DNA of 64,000 bases. Source: Desulfocarbo indianensis (lineage in GTDB: Bacteria > Desulfobacterota > Desulfarculia > Desulfarculales > Desulfarculaceae). Positions within the stretch are counted from its first letter, which is position 1; each line of letters begins with the position of its first letter. The DNA lies in NCBI GenBank assembly GCA_001184205.1, contig LBMP01000004.1, positions 261,755-325,754 on the forward strand, given 5' to 3'. Shown here one piece after another: positions 1 to 7,195 of this stretch. Made by a program: the position numbers and the translations under genes. Under the pieces are notes generated by a model that saw only the letters and a program-made list of their open reading frames with translations, was not told the DNA's origin and did not search any database.

Positions 1-90
1 GGCCTTTCCCTGGTGGGGAGGCCGGCCCATTATTTTTTGTCCGATGGCGTGGGACGGGCCGGTGCGGGCCGCCGGTCCGGCCCTGAATCG

Positions 91-360
91 CTACTCGTCC
101 TTGTCGCTGGTTTTTACCGGCGCCGGGTCCGCGCCTCCGGCGTCCTCGGCAAGCTGGGCCTGGCCTTGGCTTTCCTCCGGTTTTTGCTCCGCCGCTCTTT
201 TGCTGGCCAGGACCTTGAACAAGGCCTGGATCACCATGGCCACCACGGTGGCGATGACCACCCGCCAGATCAGGCCCAGCTTGGAGTTGAAGTGGAGGAT
301 GATCAAAATCAGAAAGCCGGTGCCATACGCCACGATATTGCCTATGGTATTCAAGTTCAT
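91..360 (-). CDS. small two-helix membrane protein, unknown function
   Basis: I do not recognise a family. The 89-residue product begins MNLNTIGNIVAYG. It has two hydrophobic segments (about residues 5-24 and 29-50) and then a hydrophilic Ala/Glu/Asp-rich tail of about 38 residues, so it is probably an inner-membrane protein with a soluble tail. The start was chosen because a GGAGG Shine-Dalgarno lies just upstream. Reading further upstream to 456 adds a basic, unlikely N-terminus. A sigma-70-like promoter lies about 125 bases upstream. It is probably a single-gene unit. Confidence 0.65.
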   Translation of the reverse strand: MNLNTIGNIVAYGTGFLILIILHFNSKLGLIWRVVIATVVAMVIQALFKVLASKRAAEQKPEESQGQAQLAEDAGGADPAPVKTSDKDE

Positions 361-485
361 GTCTTTACCTCCCCAGATTGCGCGCGGCCGTGGCCATGGC
401 CCCGGCGCCTTGATCATGATTGAGTGCAGTTGATTAGCTGCATGGCGGGCGGGCATAGAAATCCCCAGTTGGCAAATACCTATAC

Positions 486-514
486 TAAATAAATGATTTT
501 GCCTGGCCAGTCAA
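486..514 (-). promoter_or_regulatory. candidate sigma-70 promoter
   Basis: On the minus strand TTGACT (509-514) and TATTTA (486-491) are separated by exactly 17 bases, pointing at the small membrane protein gene at 91-360. The rest of the 361-698 interval holds only this promoter and the terminator at 631-679. Confidence 0.5.
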
Positions 515-630
515 AGGTAATCCTCCTGGTAAAGCCTGTCTATAAGGGCACTTATGGCGGCGCTGCATAGGGAGCCTCGGAGAGGTGTGTTTCGTGGTAT
601 AAAAAGGACTCGCGCGGATGAGAAAAGGAA

Positions 631-679
631 GGGCCGCCCGGCCAGGGAGGGAGCAGCTCCACGGCGGCACGGGCGGCCC
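631..679 (-). terminator. intrinsic terminator of the response regulator gene
   Basis: The arms GGGCCGCCC (631-639) and GGGCGGCCC (671-679) pair perfectly. The enclosed loop has its own small hairpin (GGAGCAGCTCC). On the minus strand the 3' arm runs into the T-rich TTCCTTTTCT, about 20 bases after the stop of the receiver gene at 699. Confidence 0.65.
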
Positions 680-698
680 AGGGGTGGGCTATTTAGAA

Positions 699-1154
699 TC
701 AGTCCATGAACAGGCCGCCGCTGCGGCGTTCAATCGCCTTGGCCTCGGCCAAGCGTATGCGCTCTTCCTGCTCGTATTTCCGTTTACGGGCCGCTTCCAG
801 TTTGGCGATCAGCTCCGGGAAATCGGCAGGTTTCAAGAGATAATCAAAAGCGCCGGATTTGAGCCCCTGCACCGCGGTGTCTATGGTGCCGTGGCCGGTC
901 AGCAGGATCACCTCTATGATTGGGTACTTGTTTTGGATGGCCTGCAGGGTTTCGATTCCGTCCATGCCGGGCATCTTGATATCCAGCACCACCACATCGG
1001 TGTTTTCCGATTCATCGGCCAGGGCTTGCAGGGCCTCCTGGCCTGAAAAGGCCGTGCGCACGTGGTGACCCTCCTCCTGCAGGCGCAGGGCGAGCATCTC
1101 CACGAAATCCTTCTCGTCGTCCACCAGCAATATGTCGATCGGCAGCTTGGTCAT
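699..1154 (-). CDS. stand-alone response regulator receiver protein
   Basis: A single CheY-like receiver (about residues 6-125) is followed by a short charged helical tail, with no output domain (151 residues). The key residues are intact: the acidic pair D12/D13, phospho-acceptor D58 in VVVLDIKMPGMDG, T86 and K108 in YLLKP. The cytoplasmic protein should take phosphate from a histidine kinase and act by protein contact. It lies 54 bases downstream of the transporter gene on the same strand and may be co-transcribed with it. It is a clear paralogue of the receiver at 2913-3362, sharing MPGMDGIETL and the HGT...GAFDYL block. No cognate kinase is in this part of the window. Confidence 0.9.
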   Translation of the reverse strand: MTKLPIDILLVDDEKDFVEMLALRLQEEGHHVRTAFSGQEALQALADESENTDVVVLDIKMPGMDGIETLQAIQNKYPIIEVILLTGHGTIDTAVQGLKSGAFDYLLKPADFPELIAKLEAARKRKYEQEERIRLAEAKAIERRSGGLFMD

Positions 1155-1208
1155 GACCTCTCACTCCCCTGTGTAATAAAACCTTGGTCGGCTAATTACG
1201 CTCCGCTC

Positions 1209-2786
1209 CTACAAGAGGCCCATGATGTGCCACCAGAGCGAGGCCACCAAAATCAGGATGCCCAGCAGGATGGGCGTGGCCACCAGGCCGGCCTTGGTGA
1301 GGTCCAGTGACTTGAACTGGCGGAACGAATAAGCGATGGCGTTGGGCGGGCAGCCGATCACCAGAAGCATGGCGAAGCTGGTGGCCATGCCCAGGCCCAA
1401 GGCGATGACCCTGGGGTCCACGCCTTCCAGTATGGCCAAGGGAATCACGATGGGCAGGATCAAGGCCGCCGCCGCCACGTTGGCCATGGCATTGGTGACC
1501 AAGGCTCCGAACACGCCCACGCCGACGAAGAGCAGGAGCCAGCCGCCTCCCTTGACCAGGGGGAAGAAGAGATTGGCGAAATAACGGGCCGCGCCGGAGG
1601 TGTCCATGGCCAGGCCCAGGGAGATGCCGCCGCCGAAGATGAACAGGGCGGTGCCCCATTCCAGGTGCTTGTGGATGTCTTCCCACTCCAGCACCTTCAT
1701 GAGCACCAGCACCGCCACCGCGATCATGCCGGTGATGGAATAATGCAGGCCGTGGACTCCCTTGGTGAGCCAGGCCGCCAGCACCAGGAGCGAAACCAAA
1801 AGGGTCCTGATCTCCAGGGAGGTCCAGGGCTGCGGCTTTTCATCGTAGACGGGCAGCTTGAACTTGGGGTCCGGCCGGAAAACCAGCCATACCACGCACA
1901 CCGCCGCCGGCACCGTCAAAAGGGCGCCGGGGAAGGCGTACATGAACCAGTCGAAGAAGGTGAGCTCGATGCCGGTGAACTCCTTGAGGAAGGCCGCCGC
2001 CACCATACAGCGCCCGCCGCCCACCAGGGTGCCCATGCCGCCGGCCGAGCAGGCAAACGGCACCGAGAGCATCATGAAGGCCGCGGTTCTGGTAAAGGGC
2101 TTGATGCCGGCGGCGCGCATCAGGGGCAGCATGGTGGCGATGCCGATGGCCGCCGCGGCGGCGTCATGCATCACGCCGGAGGCCAGGCCCAGGGTAATGG
2201 CCAGGATGAAGGTGAACTTGGTGACGCTGTCGCCGGCCCTGCGCGCCACCGCCCGCGCCAGGCGGCCGGTGAGGCCCGCCTTTTCCAGGGCGATGGCGAA
2301 GATGAGGCAGACCATGATGAACACCACCACCGGGTGCATGTAGGGCGCCCAGGCGTCCTTGAGATCGGTGATGTTTAGCGCCACCAGGAGCACGCCGATG
2401 CCGATGGCGGTTACCTCCAGCGGTATGGGTTCTATCATGAACATGAAGACCAAAAAGGCCAGCATGGCCAAAAAGCGCATGGCCTTGGGCGAGAGCCCGT
2501 CAACGTATTCCACCTGGGTCTGCTTGAGACCCAGCTTGGCCTGGATATCCTTGAGGTAGTCGCCGCTGGCTTCCGGCGAACCGGGGTTCTTGGCCTTCAG
2601 ATAATAGCCCTGGGTGGGGGTTATGGGCTTTTCCACCAGGGTGAAATGCTCTTGGACCGCGGCCAGGATCTGCTTTTGGTCATCGCCCAATATCTCGAAA
2701 GTGGTGCCCTCGGGCCTGGGCAGCATCAGCACCACGACGCCCAACATAAGGGCCAGGGCCAACTGAACGGTTTTGTTCTTCAGCAT
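1209..2786 (-). CDS. DASS/SLC13-family anion permease
   Basis: The product is a polytopic inner-membrane protein of 525 residues, in the divalent anion:Na+ symporter fold family (dicarboxylate, citrate or sulfur-oxyanion uptake). One N-terminal helix (about 7-25) is followed by an unusual hydrophilic segment of about 75 residues, then the usual array of helices. The two re-entrant loops that normally carry Ser-Asn-Thr read MHDAAAAA and LVTNAMAN, so the first SNT motif is replaced and the second is partial. The substrate therefore cannot be read from family rules. The start has the Shine-Dalgarno AAAGGAGA. It lies between two receiver genes, and a sigma-54 promoter farther upstream may also reach it. 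Confidence 0.85.
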   Translation of the reverse strand: MLKNKTVQLALALMLGVVVLMLPRPEGTTFEILGDDQKQILAAVQEHFTLVEKPITPTQGYYLKAKNPGSPEASGDYLKDIQAKLGLKQTQVEYVDGLSPKAMRFLAMLAFLVFMFMIEPIPLEVTAIGIGVLLVALNITDLKDAWAPYMHPVVVFIMVCLIFAIALEKAGLTGRLARAVARRAGDSVTKFTFILAITLGLASGVMHDAAAAAIGIATMLPLMRAAGIKPFTRTAAFMMLSVPFACSAGGMGTLVGGGRCMVAAAFLKEFTGIELTFFDWFMYAFPGALLTVPAAVCVVWLVFRPDPKFKLPVYDEKPQPWTSLEIRTLLVSLLVLAAWLTKGVHGLHYSITGMIAVAVLVLMKVLEWEDIHKHLEWGTALFIFGGGISLGLAMDTSGAARYFANLFFPLVKGGGWLLLFVGVGVFGALVTNAMANVAAAALILPIVIPLAILEGVDPRVIALGLGMATSFAMLLVIGCPPNAIAYSFRQFKSLDLTKAGLVATPILLGILILVASLWWHIMGLL

Positions 2787-2872
2787 CAGGTCTCCTTTCC
2801 GCTTCGCGCCTCTTTCAATCGGCGCGGCCAGCGCCTGCCCTGGTAAATCGCCGGGGGGCCGTTCACTCCGCT

Positions 2873-2911
2873 AAAAAAAGCAGCCGGATCGCCGCGGAGG
2901 GCGACGGGCTG
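2873..2911 (-). terminator. intrinsic terminator after the receiver gene
   Basis: On the minus strand CAGCC/GGCTG and TCGCC/GGCGA form a two-part stem directly after the receiver stop codon, followed by seven T (plus-strand A run 2873-2879). It would separate the receiver from the transporter gene or allow only partial read-through. Confidence 0.75.
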
Positions 2912-2912
2912 G

Positions 2913-3362
2913 TCATGCTTGTCGGTCGCTCCCCTTGATGGCGGCGGCCGTGGCCTTGGCTTCCAGTATCTTGCGCTCGTGGTTGCGCTTCTTGCGGCAG
3001 GCTTCTTCCACCTTGTCCACCAGCTCCTCGATGTCGCAGGGCTTCATCAAGTAGTCGAAGGCGCCCCATTTCATTCCCTCAATGGCCGATTCCACCGTGC
3101 CGTGGGCGGTGAGCAGCACCACCTCGATCAGGGGATGGTCCCGCTTCAGGGCCCGCAGGGTCTCGATGCCGTCCATGCCCGGCATCTTCACGTCCAGAAT
3201 GACCACGTCGGTGGCCTGGTCGCCGCGTTGGGCCAGGAAGTCCAAGCATTGATTGCCGCTAAGAGCGTTTTCCACGCTCAGCCCCCGCCGGGTCAGCCTC
3301 TTGGTCATGGGTTCCAAAAAAGCGGCCTCATCATCCACTAAAAGAACTCGTGTCTGGATCAT
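2913..3362 (-). CDS. stand-alone response regulator receiver protein
   Basis: A 149-residue CheY-like receiver has all signature residues (D10/D11, D57 in VVILDVKMPGMDG, T85, K107) and a C-terminal charged helix, with no DNA-binding domain. It is a phosphorylation-dependent protein-interaction switch or a phosphate shuttle. The ATG at 3362 is preceded by GAGGAGG. A sigma-54 promoter 113 bases upstream and the terminator just after the stop suggest a sigma-54-controlled short transcript. It is paralogous to the receiver at 699-1154 and also resembles the receiver part of the activator at 3677-5104. Confidence 0.9.
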   Translation of the reverse strand: MIQTRVLLVDDEAAFLEPMTKRLTRRGLSVENALSGNQCLDFLAQRGDQATDVVILDVKMPGMDGIETLRALKRDHPLIEVVLLTAHGTVESAIEGMKWGAFDYLMKPCDIEELVDKVEEACRKKRNHERKILEAKATAAAIKGSDRQA

Positions 3363-3474
3363 GAGACCTCCTCGTCGCGCTTGATCCGCATCGGCCGTCG
3401 AGGGGGATGTGAATCCCGGCCGGTCGGTGCGCTTGCCCTCGAATGCCGCGCCTGGGCGCAGGCGCCTATTGCTT

Positions 3475-3491
3475 TGGCAAGTCTTGTGCCA
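3475..3491 (-). promoter_or_regulatory. sigma-54 (RpoN) promoter
   Basis: The minus strand reads TGGCACAAGACTTGCCA. This matches TGGCAC-N5-TTGC with the -24 GG and -12 GC at correct spacing, directed at the receiver gene 2913-3362. In the remaining 185 bases up to 3676 I note a short palindrome, GCGAG-GGA-CTCGC near 3582-3594, and a TGT-N9-ACA element near 3541-3555 as possible activator sites. Nothing else is evident in the 3363-3676 interval. Confidence 0.7.
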
Positions 3492-3676
3492 GATTGCACC
3501 AACTCGGCCCCCGTAGGGCCTTCACGATAAAAACAATATATGTCAATATGTTACACTGGATAAGCCGGGGACGGTTTGCGGCGAGGGACTCGCGGAGAAG
3601 CCAGCGACAAGGTGGCGGTGTCAGGTTTTTTTACAGTTTGCAAAAATGGCTCGACTGGCGGGCGGCAAGAAATCCG

Positions 3677-5104
3677 TCAGGAGGTCTTGACCTGGGTCTC
3701 GGTGCGCAGGTTGTATTTATCCATGCGCGCGAGCAGGGTGGGGCGGCTGAGGCCCAGTATCTTGGCGGCCCGGGAGCGGTTGCCGTCGGTGAGGCTCAAA
3801 GCCTCGGCGATGATGAGGCGCTCCACGTGGTCGTTAAGCTGGGACAAGAGGTTCTGGCCGCCCTGGCTCAGGGCCCGGCGGGCCCAATCGCGGATGGCCT
3901 CGTCTATCTCGCCCAGGGGCGAGGTCTGGCGCGGGCGCTGGCCGGTGACCCTCTCCGCCACGTCCTCCGGCGAGATGGAGCGCCCCCGGCTGAAGATCAG
4001 GCATTTCTCCATGGCGTTGGCCAACTCGCGCACGTTGCCCGGCCAGGGATAGGCGGCCAGGAGGGGGCGGGCCTCGGTGCTGATGCCGGGGTCGCGCACG
4101 CCCATCTCCTGGGCGAAGCGGGAGAGGAAATAATCGGCCAGAAGCTCCACGTCGCCGGGCCGTTCGCGCAGGGGCGGCATGTTGAGCGCCACCACGTTGA
4201 GGCGGTAGTAGAGGTCCTCGCGGAAGCGGCCCTCCCGGATGGCGGCCTCCAGGTCCCGGTTGGTGGCGGCGATGATGCGCACGTCCACCGGAATCTCCCG
4301 CAGGCCGCCCAGGCGCTCCACCTTTTTCTCCTGCAGCAGGCGCAATATCTTGGCCTGGATGCTTAAGGGCATGTCGCCGATCTCGTCCAGGAAGATGGTG
4401 CCGCCGTTGGCCTGCTCGATCTTGCCCACGTGGCGGCTCACCGCGCCGGTGAAGGCGCCCTTTTCATAGCCGAACAGCTCGCTCTCCAGGAGGCTTTCCG
4501 GGATGGCCACGCAGTTGATCACGATGAAGGCCTTGCCCGCCCGCAGGGAATGCTGGTACACGGCCCGGGCCACCAGCTCCTTGCCGGTGCCGGATTCGCC
4601 CCTTATGAGCACGGTGGCGTCGGTGGGGGCGGCGCGGCCGATGGCCTTGTAAAGGTCCTGCATCACCTTGGAGCGGCCCACGATGGCGTCGCCGCCCTGG
4701 TGGCCGGCGTCCTGGTCCAGGGCCACCGGCGAGCGCAAGAAGCGCCCCAGGTCCAGGGCCTGGGTGACCAGGTTCATCATTTCCTGGAGGTCGAAGGGCT
4801 TGAGCAGGTATTCAAAGGCCCCCAGCTTGGTGGCCTGAATGGCGTCCTCGGTGGTGCCGTGGGCGGTCATGAAGATGGCGGGCAGCTTGGGCTCGGCCTC
4901 GCGCAGGGCCCGGAACACGTCCAGGCCGCTCACGTCGGGCAGCTTCACCGCCAGGATGGCCAGATCCGGAGGCGCTCCGGCGGCGGCCTCCAGGCCCTCC
5001 ACGCCGCTAGCGGCCACGCGCACCCGGTGACCCTGGGGCTCCAGGAGGGCCTCCAGCTTGGCGCAGAGCGCCTGGTCCTCGTCCACGATGAGTATGGTGC
5101 CCAC
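3677..5104 (-). CDS. NtrC-family sigma-54 activator with a non-phosphorylatable receiver
   Basis: It is a 475-residue enhancer-binding protein. Residues 1-120 form a receiver domain. A AAA+ domain at about 150-385 carries Walker A GESGTGKE, the sigma-54 contact loop GAFTGA and Walker B GGTIFLDEIGD. A Fis-type helix-turn-helix lies at about 430-468 (NRSRAAKILGLSRPTLLARM). The receiver keeps D9-E-D, T80 and K102, but the phospho-acceptor position reads ILAVKLP: residue 52 is Ala (codon GCG), where the neighbouring receivers have ILDVKMP. Control is therefore likely phosphate-independent or through partners. The start is GTG, with GGGAGGCGG upstream. It follows the cupin gene by 42 bases and may be the last gene of the peptide-modification operon. 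The sigma-54 promoter at 3475-3491 is an obvious target. Confidence 0.95.
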   Translation of the reverse strand: MGTILIVDEDQALCAKLEALLEPQGHRVRVAASGVEGLEAAAGAPPDLAILAVKLPDVSGLDVFRALREAEPKLPAIFMTAHGTTEDAIQATKLGAFEYLLKPFDLQEMMNLVTQALDLGRFLRSPVALDQDAGHQGGDAIVGRSKVMQDLYKAIGRAAPTDATVLIRGESGTGKELVARAVYQHSLRAGKAFIVINCVAIPESLLESELFGYEKGAFTGAVSRHVGKIEQANGGTIFLDEIGDMPLSIQAKILRLLQEKKVERLGGLREIPVDVRIIAATNRDLEAAIREGRFREDLYYRLNVVALNMPPLRERPGDVELLADYFLSRFAQEMGVRDPGISTEARPLLAAYPWPGNVRELANAMEKCLIFSRGRSISPEDVAERVTGQRPRQTSPLGEIDEAIRDWARRALSQGGQNLLSQLNDHVERLIIAEALSLTDGNRSRAAKILGLSRPTLLARMDKYNLRTETQVKTS

Positions 5105-5146
5105 CTAGGCCGCCTCCCAGCGCGCCGCTAACAGGGATCGCATGGG

Positions 5147-5500
5147 TTAGTGGTGATGGTGATGATGCTCGTGCCCGGCGGAGTGGCCTCCGGCCGCCAC
5201 GTAGCGCGCCTCGCCCGGTCCGGCCGCCGTGGCCTCGTGAACCTCGGCCCCTTTAAGATAGATGGCCTGGCCGGGTTGCAGGGTCAGTTCGCCTTGGGGC
5301 CCGCTGATTTTAATCGCGCCGCTGATGGCCAGGATTATTTCCTCGTGCCCATCGCCGGGTTTCAATATCCTGGGCTCCTCGCCGGGGTTCAGCACGCCGT
5401 AGAGCAAGTAGCAGGCGTGGGTGCCCAAATCCTTCAGCCCCAGCACGGTCTCGCCGCCCTCGCGGGGGGCCCGGCCGGCAACGTCGTAAACCTTTAGCAC
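5147..5500 (-). CDS. cupin-domain protein with C-terminal poly-His tail
   Basis: The 117-residue small beta-barrel protein has cupin motifs around GDGHEEIILAISGAIKI and PGQAIYLKGAEVHEA, consistent with metal-dependent binding of a small ligand. The last ten residues are SAGHEHHHHHH without the first Ser (AGHEHHHHHH), a natural His-rich tail likely to bind Ni, Zn or Fe. The start is GTG, seven bases after GGAGG. It begins 21 bases after the radical SAM gene and precedes the sigma-54 activator by 42 bases, so all are probably one transcript. Whether it serves peptide maturation, metal supply or sensing cannot be decided from sequence. Confidence 0.8.
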   Translation of the reverse strand: MLKVYDVAGRAPREGGETVLGLKDLGTHACYLLYGVLNPGEEPRILKPGDGHEEIILAISGAIKISGPQGELTLQPGQAIYLKGAEVHEATAAGPGEARYVAAGGHSAGHEHHHHHH

Positions 5501-5521
5501 GTTGTGTCCTCCCTGAAAAGA

Positions 5522-6679
5522 CTAAGTGTTTATGCCATGCAGCGCGCACATCACCGGATCGGGCCGGTCCAGGGCCGGAGCCCGGAAGCGGCAGCCGCCG
5601 CCGCAATCCTCGGCCGCCGGGCAGCGGGCGCATTGCGGCACGCTGGCCAGGGCCAGGGGCCGCCGCCGGGACCAGCAGGTCCACAGGCCGTCGGCGGCCA
5701 GGCCCAGGGGGTTGTCGAAATAAAACCCGCACTGGGCCGTTCTGCCGTCCGGGGCCACGGTGCACAGGTGCAGGCCGCAGGCCATGCCCCCGCTGCCGCC
5801 GTGATAGGCCCCGCCAAAGGCGAAACTCATGGCCTGGGCCGCCTCTTGCGGCGTCACGGCCAGATCCGGGCCCTGGACCAGGCGGCCGGCCAGGCAGGGG
5901 GCGTCCACCCCCCATTCCTGGGCGCCCAATTCCCGCACCAAGTCGGCCAGGCCCGCCATCTCGGCCAGGTTGCCGGCGTGGGCCATGGTGGCGATGGACA
6001 GAGCCAAACCCGCCTCCCTGACCCGCCGGGCCGCCGTCACGGCCCGCTCGAAGCTGCCCGGCCCGCGCAGGCTCTCGTGGCCCTGGCGCAGACCGTCCAG
6101 GCTGATCTGCACCTCATGGCAATTAAGCCCGGCCAAGCGCCCGGCGTCAAGCAAAAGCCCGTTGCTGAGCAGCACCTTTCGCACCTTCAGCGCGGCCAGG
6201 GCGGCATTGATCTCCTCCCAGCGGGGATGCATGAGGGGCTCGCCGCCGCTTATCAAAAGACGCAAGCCCCCCATGGCCTCGAACTCGCGGACCAGGGCTG
6301 CGAAATCGGCCGCGGGCAGGTCCACCTGGCGGGCCGGGCCCAGATAGCAGTGGGCGCAGGCCAAATTGCAGCGCCAGGTTACCTGGACCTCCAGGTAGCG
6401 CAGGGAGGGCTTGGGCCCCTGGCACACCGGCAACGGCCGGGGGCGGGGCGCGGGGCTCAGCTCCAAGAGGCCCTCCTCCAGGCAGAACTGGGCGAACTCC
6501 GCCTCCAACTCGGCCTCGGCCAAAGTCAGCCCGCCCCAGCAGCGCCTTAAGCCCGCCAGGGCGTCTTCATTGAGCTCGTAAAGCTCGTCTGCCTTTAGAT
6601 CATAGAGACAGGGCTCCTCCAAAAGGCGCAGGCTCACGTGGTCCGCCAGGCGGACGTACTGGTCTTCGCGTTGGCTCAT
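5522..6679 (-). CDS. radical SAM/SPASM peptide maturase with PqqD-like leader-binding domain
   Basis: The 385-residue protein has three parts. Residues 8-75 resemble a PqqD-type RiPP recognition element (HVSLRLLEEPCLYDLKADEL). Residues 93-290 are the radical SAM core, with CNLACAHC at C104/C108/C111 and ISGGEPL for SAM binding. The C-terminus is a SPASM region with CARCPAAEDCGGGC (C-x2-C-x5-C-x3-C) plus further Cys for auxiliary Fe-S clusters. This architecture installs thioether or C-C links in ribosomal peptides. The start at 6679 was chosen because it overlaps the preceding gene by four bases and begins at the PqqD-like domain. Its likely substrate is the 20-residue peptide encoded at 7081-7143. 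The exact maturase subfamily is not assigned. Confidence 0.88.
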   Translation of the reverse strand: MSQREDQYVRLADHVSLRLLEEPCLYDLKADELYELNEDALAGLRRCWGGLTLAEAELEAEFAQFCLEEGLLELSPAPRPRPLPVCQGPKPSLRYLEVQVTWRCNLACAHCYLGPARQVDLPAADFAALVREFEAMGGLRLLISGGEPLMHPRWEEINAALAALKVRKVLLSNGLLLDAGRLAGLNCHEVQISLDGLRQGHESLRGPGSFERAVTAARRVREAGLALSIATMAHAGNLAEMAGLADLVRELGAQEWGVDAPCLAGRLVQGPDLAVTPQEAAQAMSFAFGGAYHGGSGGMACGLHLCTVAPDGRTAQCGFYFDNPLGLAADGLWTCWSRRRPLALASVPQCARCPAAEDCGGGCRFRAPALDRPDPVMCALHGINT

Positions 6680-7014
6680 GGTTTTTCCGGGGGCTGGTCC
6701 AGGTCCAGGCCCTGGGCCAAGAGGGCGGCCGCCACCCGCAGGCCGCCGCAGGGCTCGCACTCCTGGCGGGGCACGGACGGGTCGCGGAAATCGCAGCCGT
6801 CCACGCGGAAGGCGCATTGGGCGCAAATGGCCAAGAGCGCGGGGTGGTCGGGGGGCTGGCCGTAGAGATGGCCCGCGTGGTCCGGCGGGATATGCTCCGC
6901 GGCCTGGGCCAGGCCGGGCCGGGCCACCAGCCAGTTGAGCCCGCCGCAGCCCTCGGGGTCCGGCTTGTCGGGTTTGTAGTAGCGGCAGAAGCCAGGACAG
7001 ATGATGGCACGCAT
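6676..7014 (-). CDS. small eight-cysteine protein of the peptide-modification locus
   Basis: The 112-residue cytoplasmic protein begins MRAIICPGFCRYYKP. It has eight Cys (6, 10, 23, 64, 67, 74, 86, 89) in the patterns CPGFC, CAQC, DGCDFRDP and CEPCGG, suggesting one or more metal or Fe-S sites. I recognise no family. Its stop overlaps the start of the radical SAM gene by four bases, a translational-coupling arrangement, so it may be a partner, an electron donor or a chaperone for the maturase. An upstream in-frame Met at 7065 would place the N-terminus inside the strong hairpin at 7035-7061, so I prefer 7014, although no strong Shine-Dalgarno is seen there. Confidence 0.75.
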   Translation of the reverse strand: MRAIICPGFCRYYKPDKPDPEGCGGLNWLVARPGLAQAAEHIPPDHAGHLYGQPPDHPALLAICAQCAFRVDGCDFRDPSVPRQECEPCGGLRVAAALLAQGLDLDQPPEKP

Positions 7015-7034
7015 GGGCTTTTTCCCAAATAGGA

Positions 7035-7061
7035 TGGGGGGAGGCCGTGAAGCCTCCCCCC
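7035..7061 (-). terminator. strong hairpin between precursor and maturation genes
   Basis: GGGGGGAGGC (7035-7044) and GCCTCCCCCC (7052-7061) are perfect 10-base arms with a 7-base loop. On the minus strand the hairpin is followed by only a weakly T-rich stretch. It is therefore best seen as a partial terminator or a 3'-end stabiliser that would give more precursor mRNA than enzyme mRNA. Confidence 0.6.
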
Positions 7062-7080
7062 ACACCTCGGCTAGTCTAAG

Positions 7081-7143
7081 CTAGCAGCTGCTCTTGCACT
7101 TGCAGAGCCCGCGCTGGGTGCGCACGATCTTCTTGATCTTCAT
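7081..7143 (-). CDS. 20-residue Cys-rich peptide, putative RiPP precursor
   Basis: The complete translation is MKIKKIVRTQRGLCKCKSSC. It has a basic N-terminal leader-like half and a C-terminal core LCKCKSSC with Cys at 14, 16 and 20. The start ATG at 7143 has an excellent Shine-Dalgarno, AAGGAGG, six bases upstream, and the frame closes with TAG at 7081. It is too short for usual gene calling. Its place directly before an 8-Cys protein and a radical SAM/SPASM enzyme with a PqqD-like domain, together with Ser/Lys/Cys residues suitable for thioether formation, makes it the likely substrate. Expression and modification are inferred. Confidence 0.78.
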   Translation of the reverse strand: MKIKKIVRTQRGLCKCKSSC

Positions 7144-7195
7144 GGCGCAAACCTCCTTGGATTTTGGTCCCTTCATGGGACGTTTATATGGCTTA

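Noticed and set aside
5522-7063. 513-residue radical SAM protein starting at 7063
   Set aside because: The first 128 residues would overlap the 8-Cys protein and start inside the strong hairpin. The PqqD-like domain begins at 6679.
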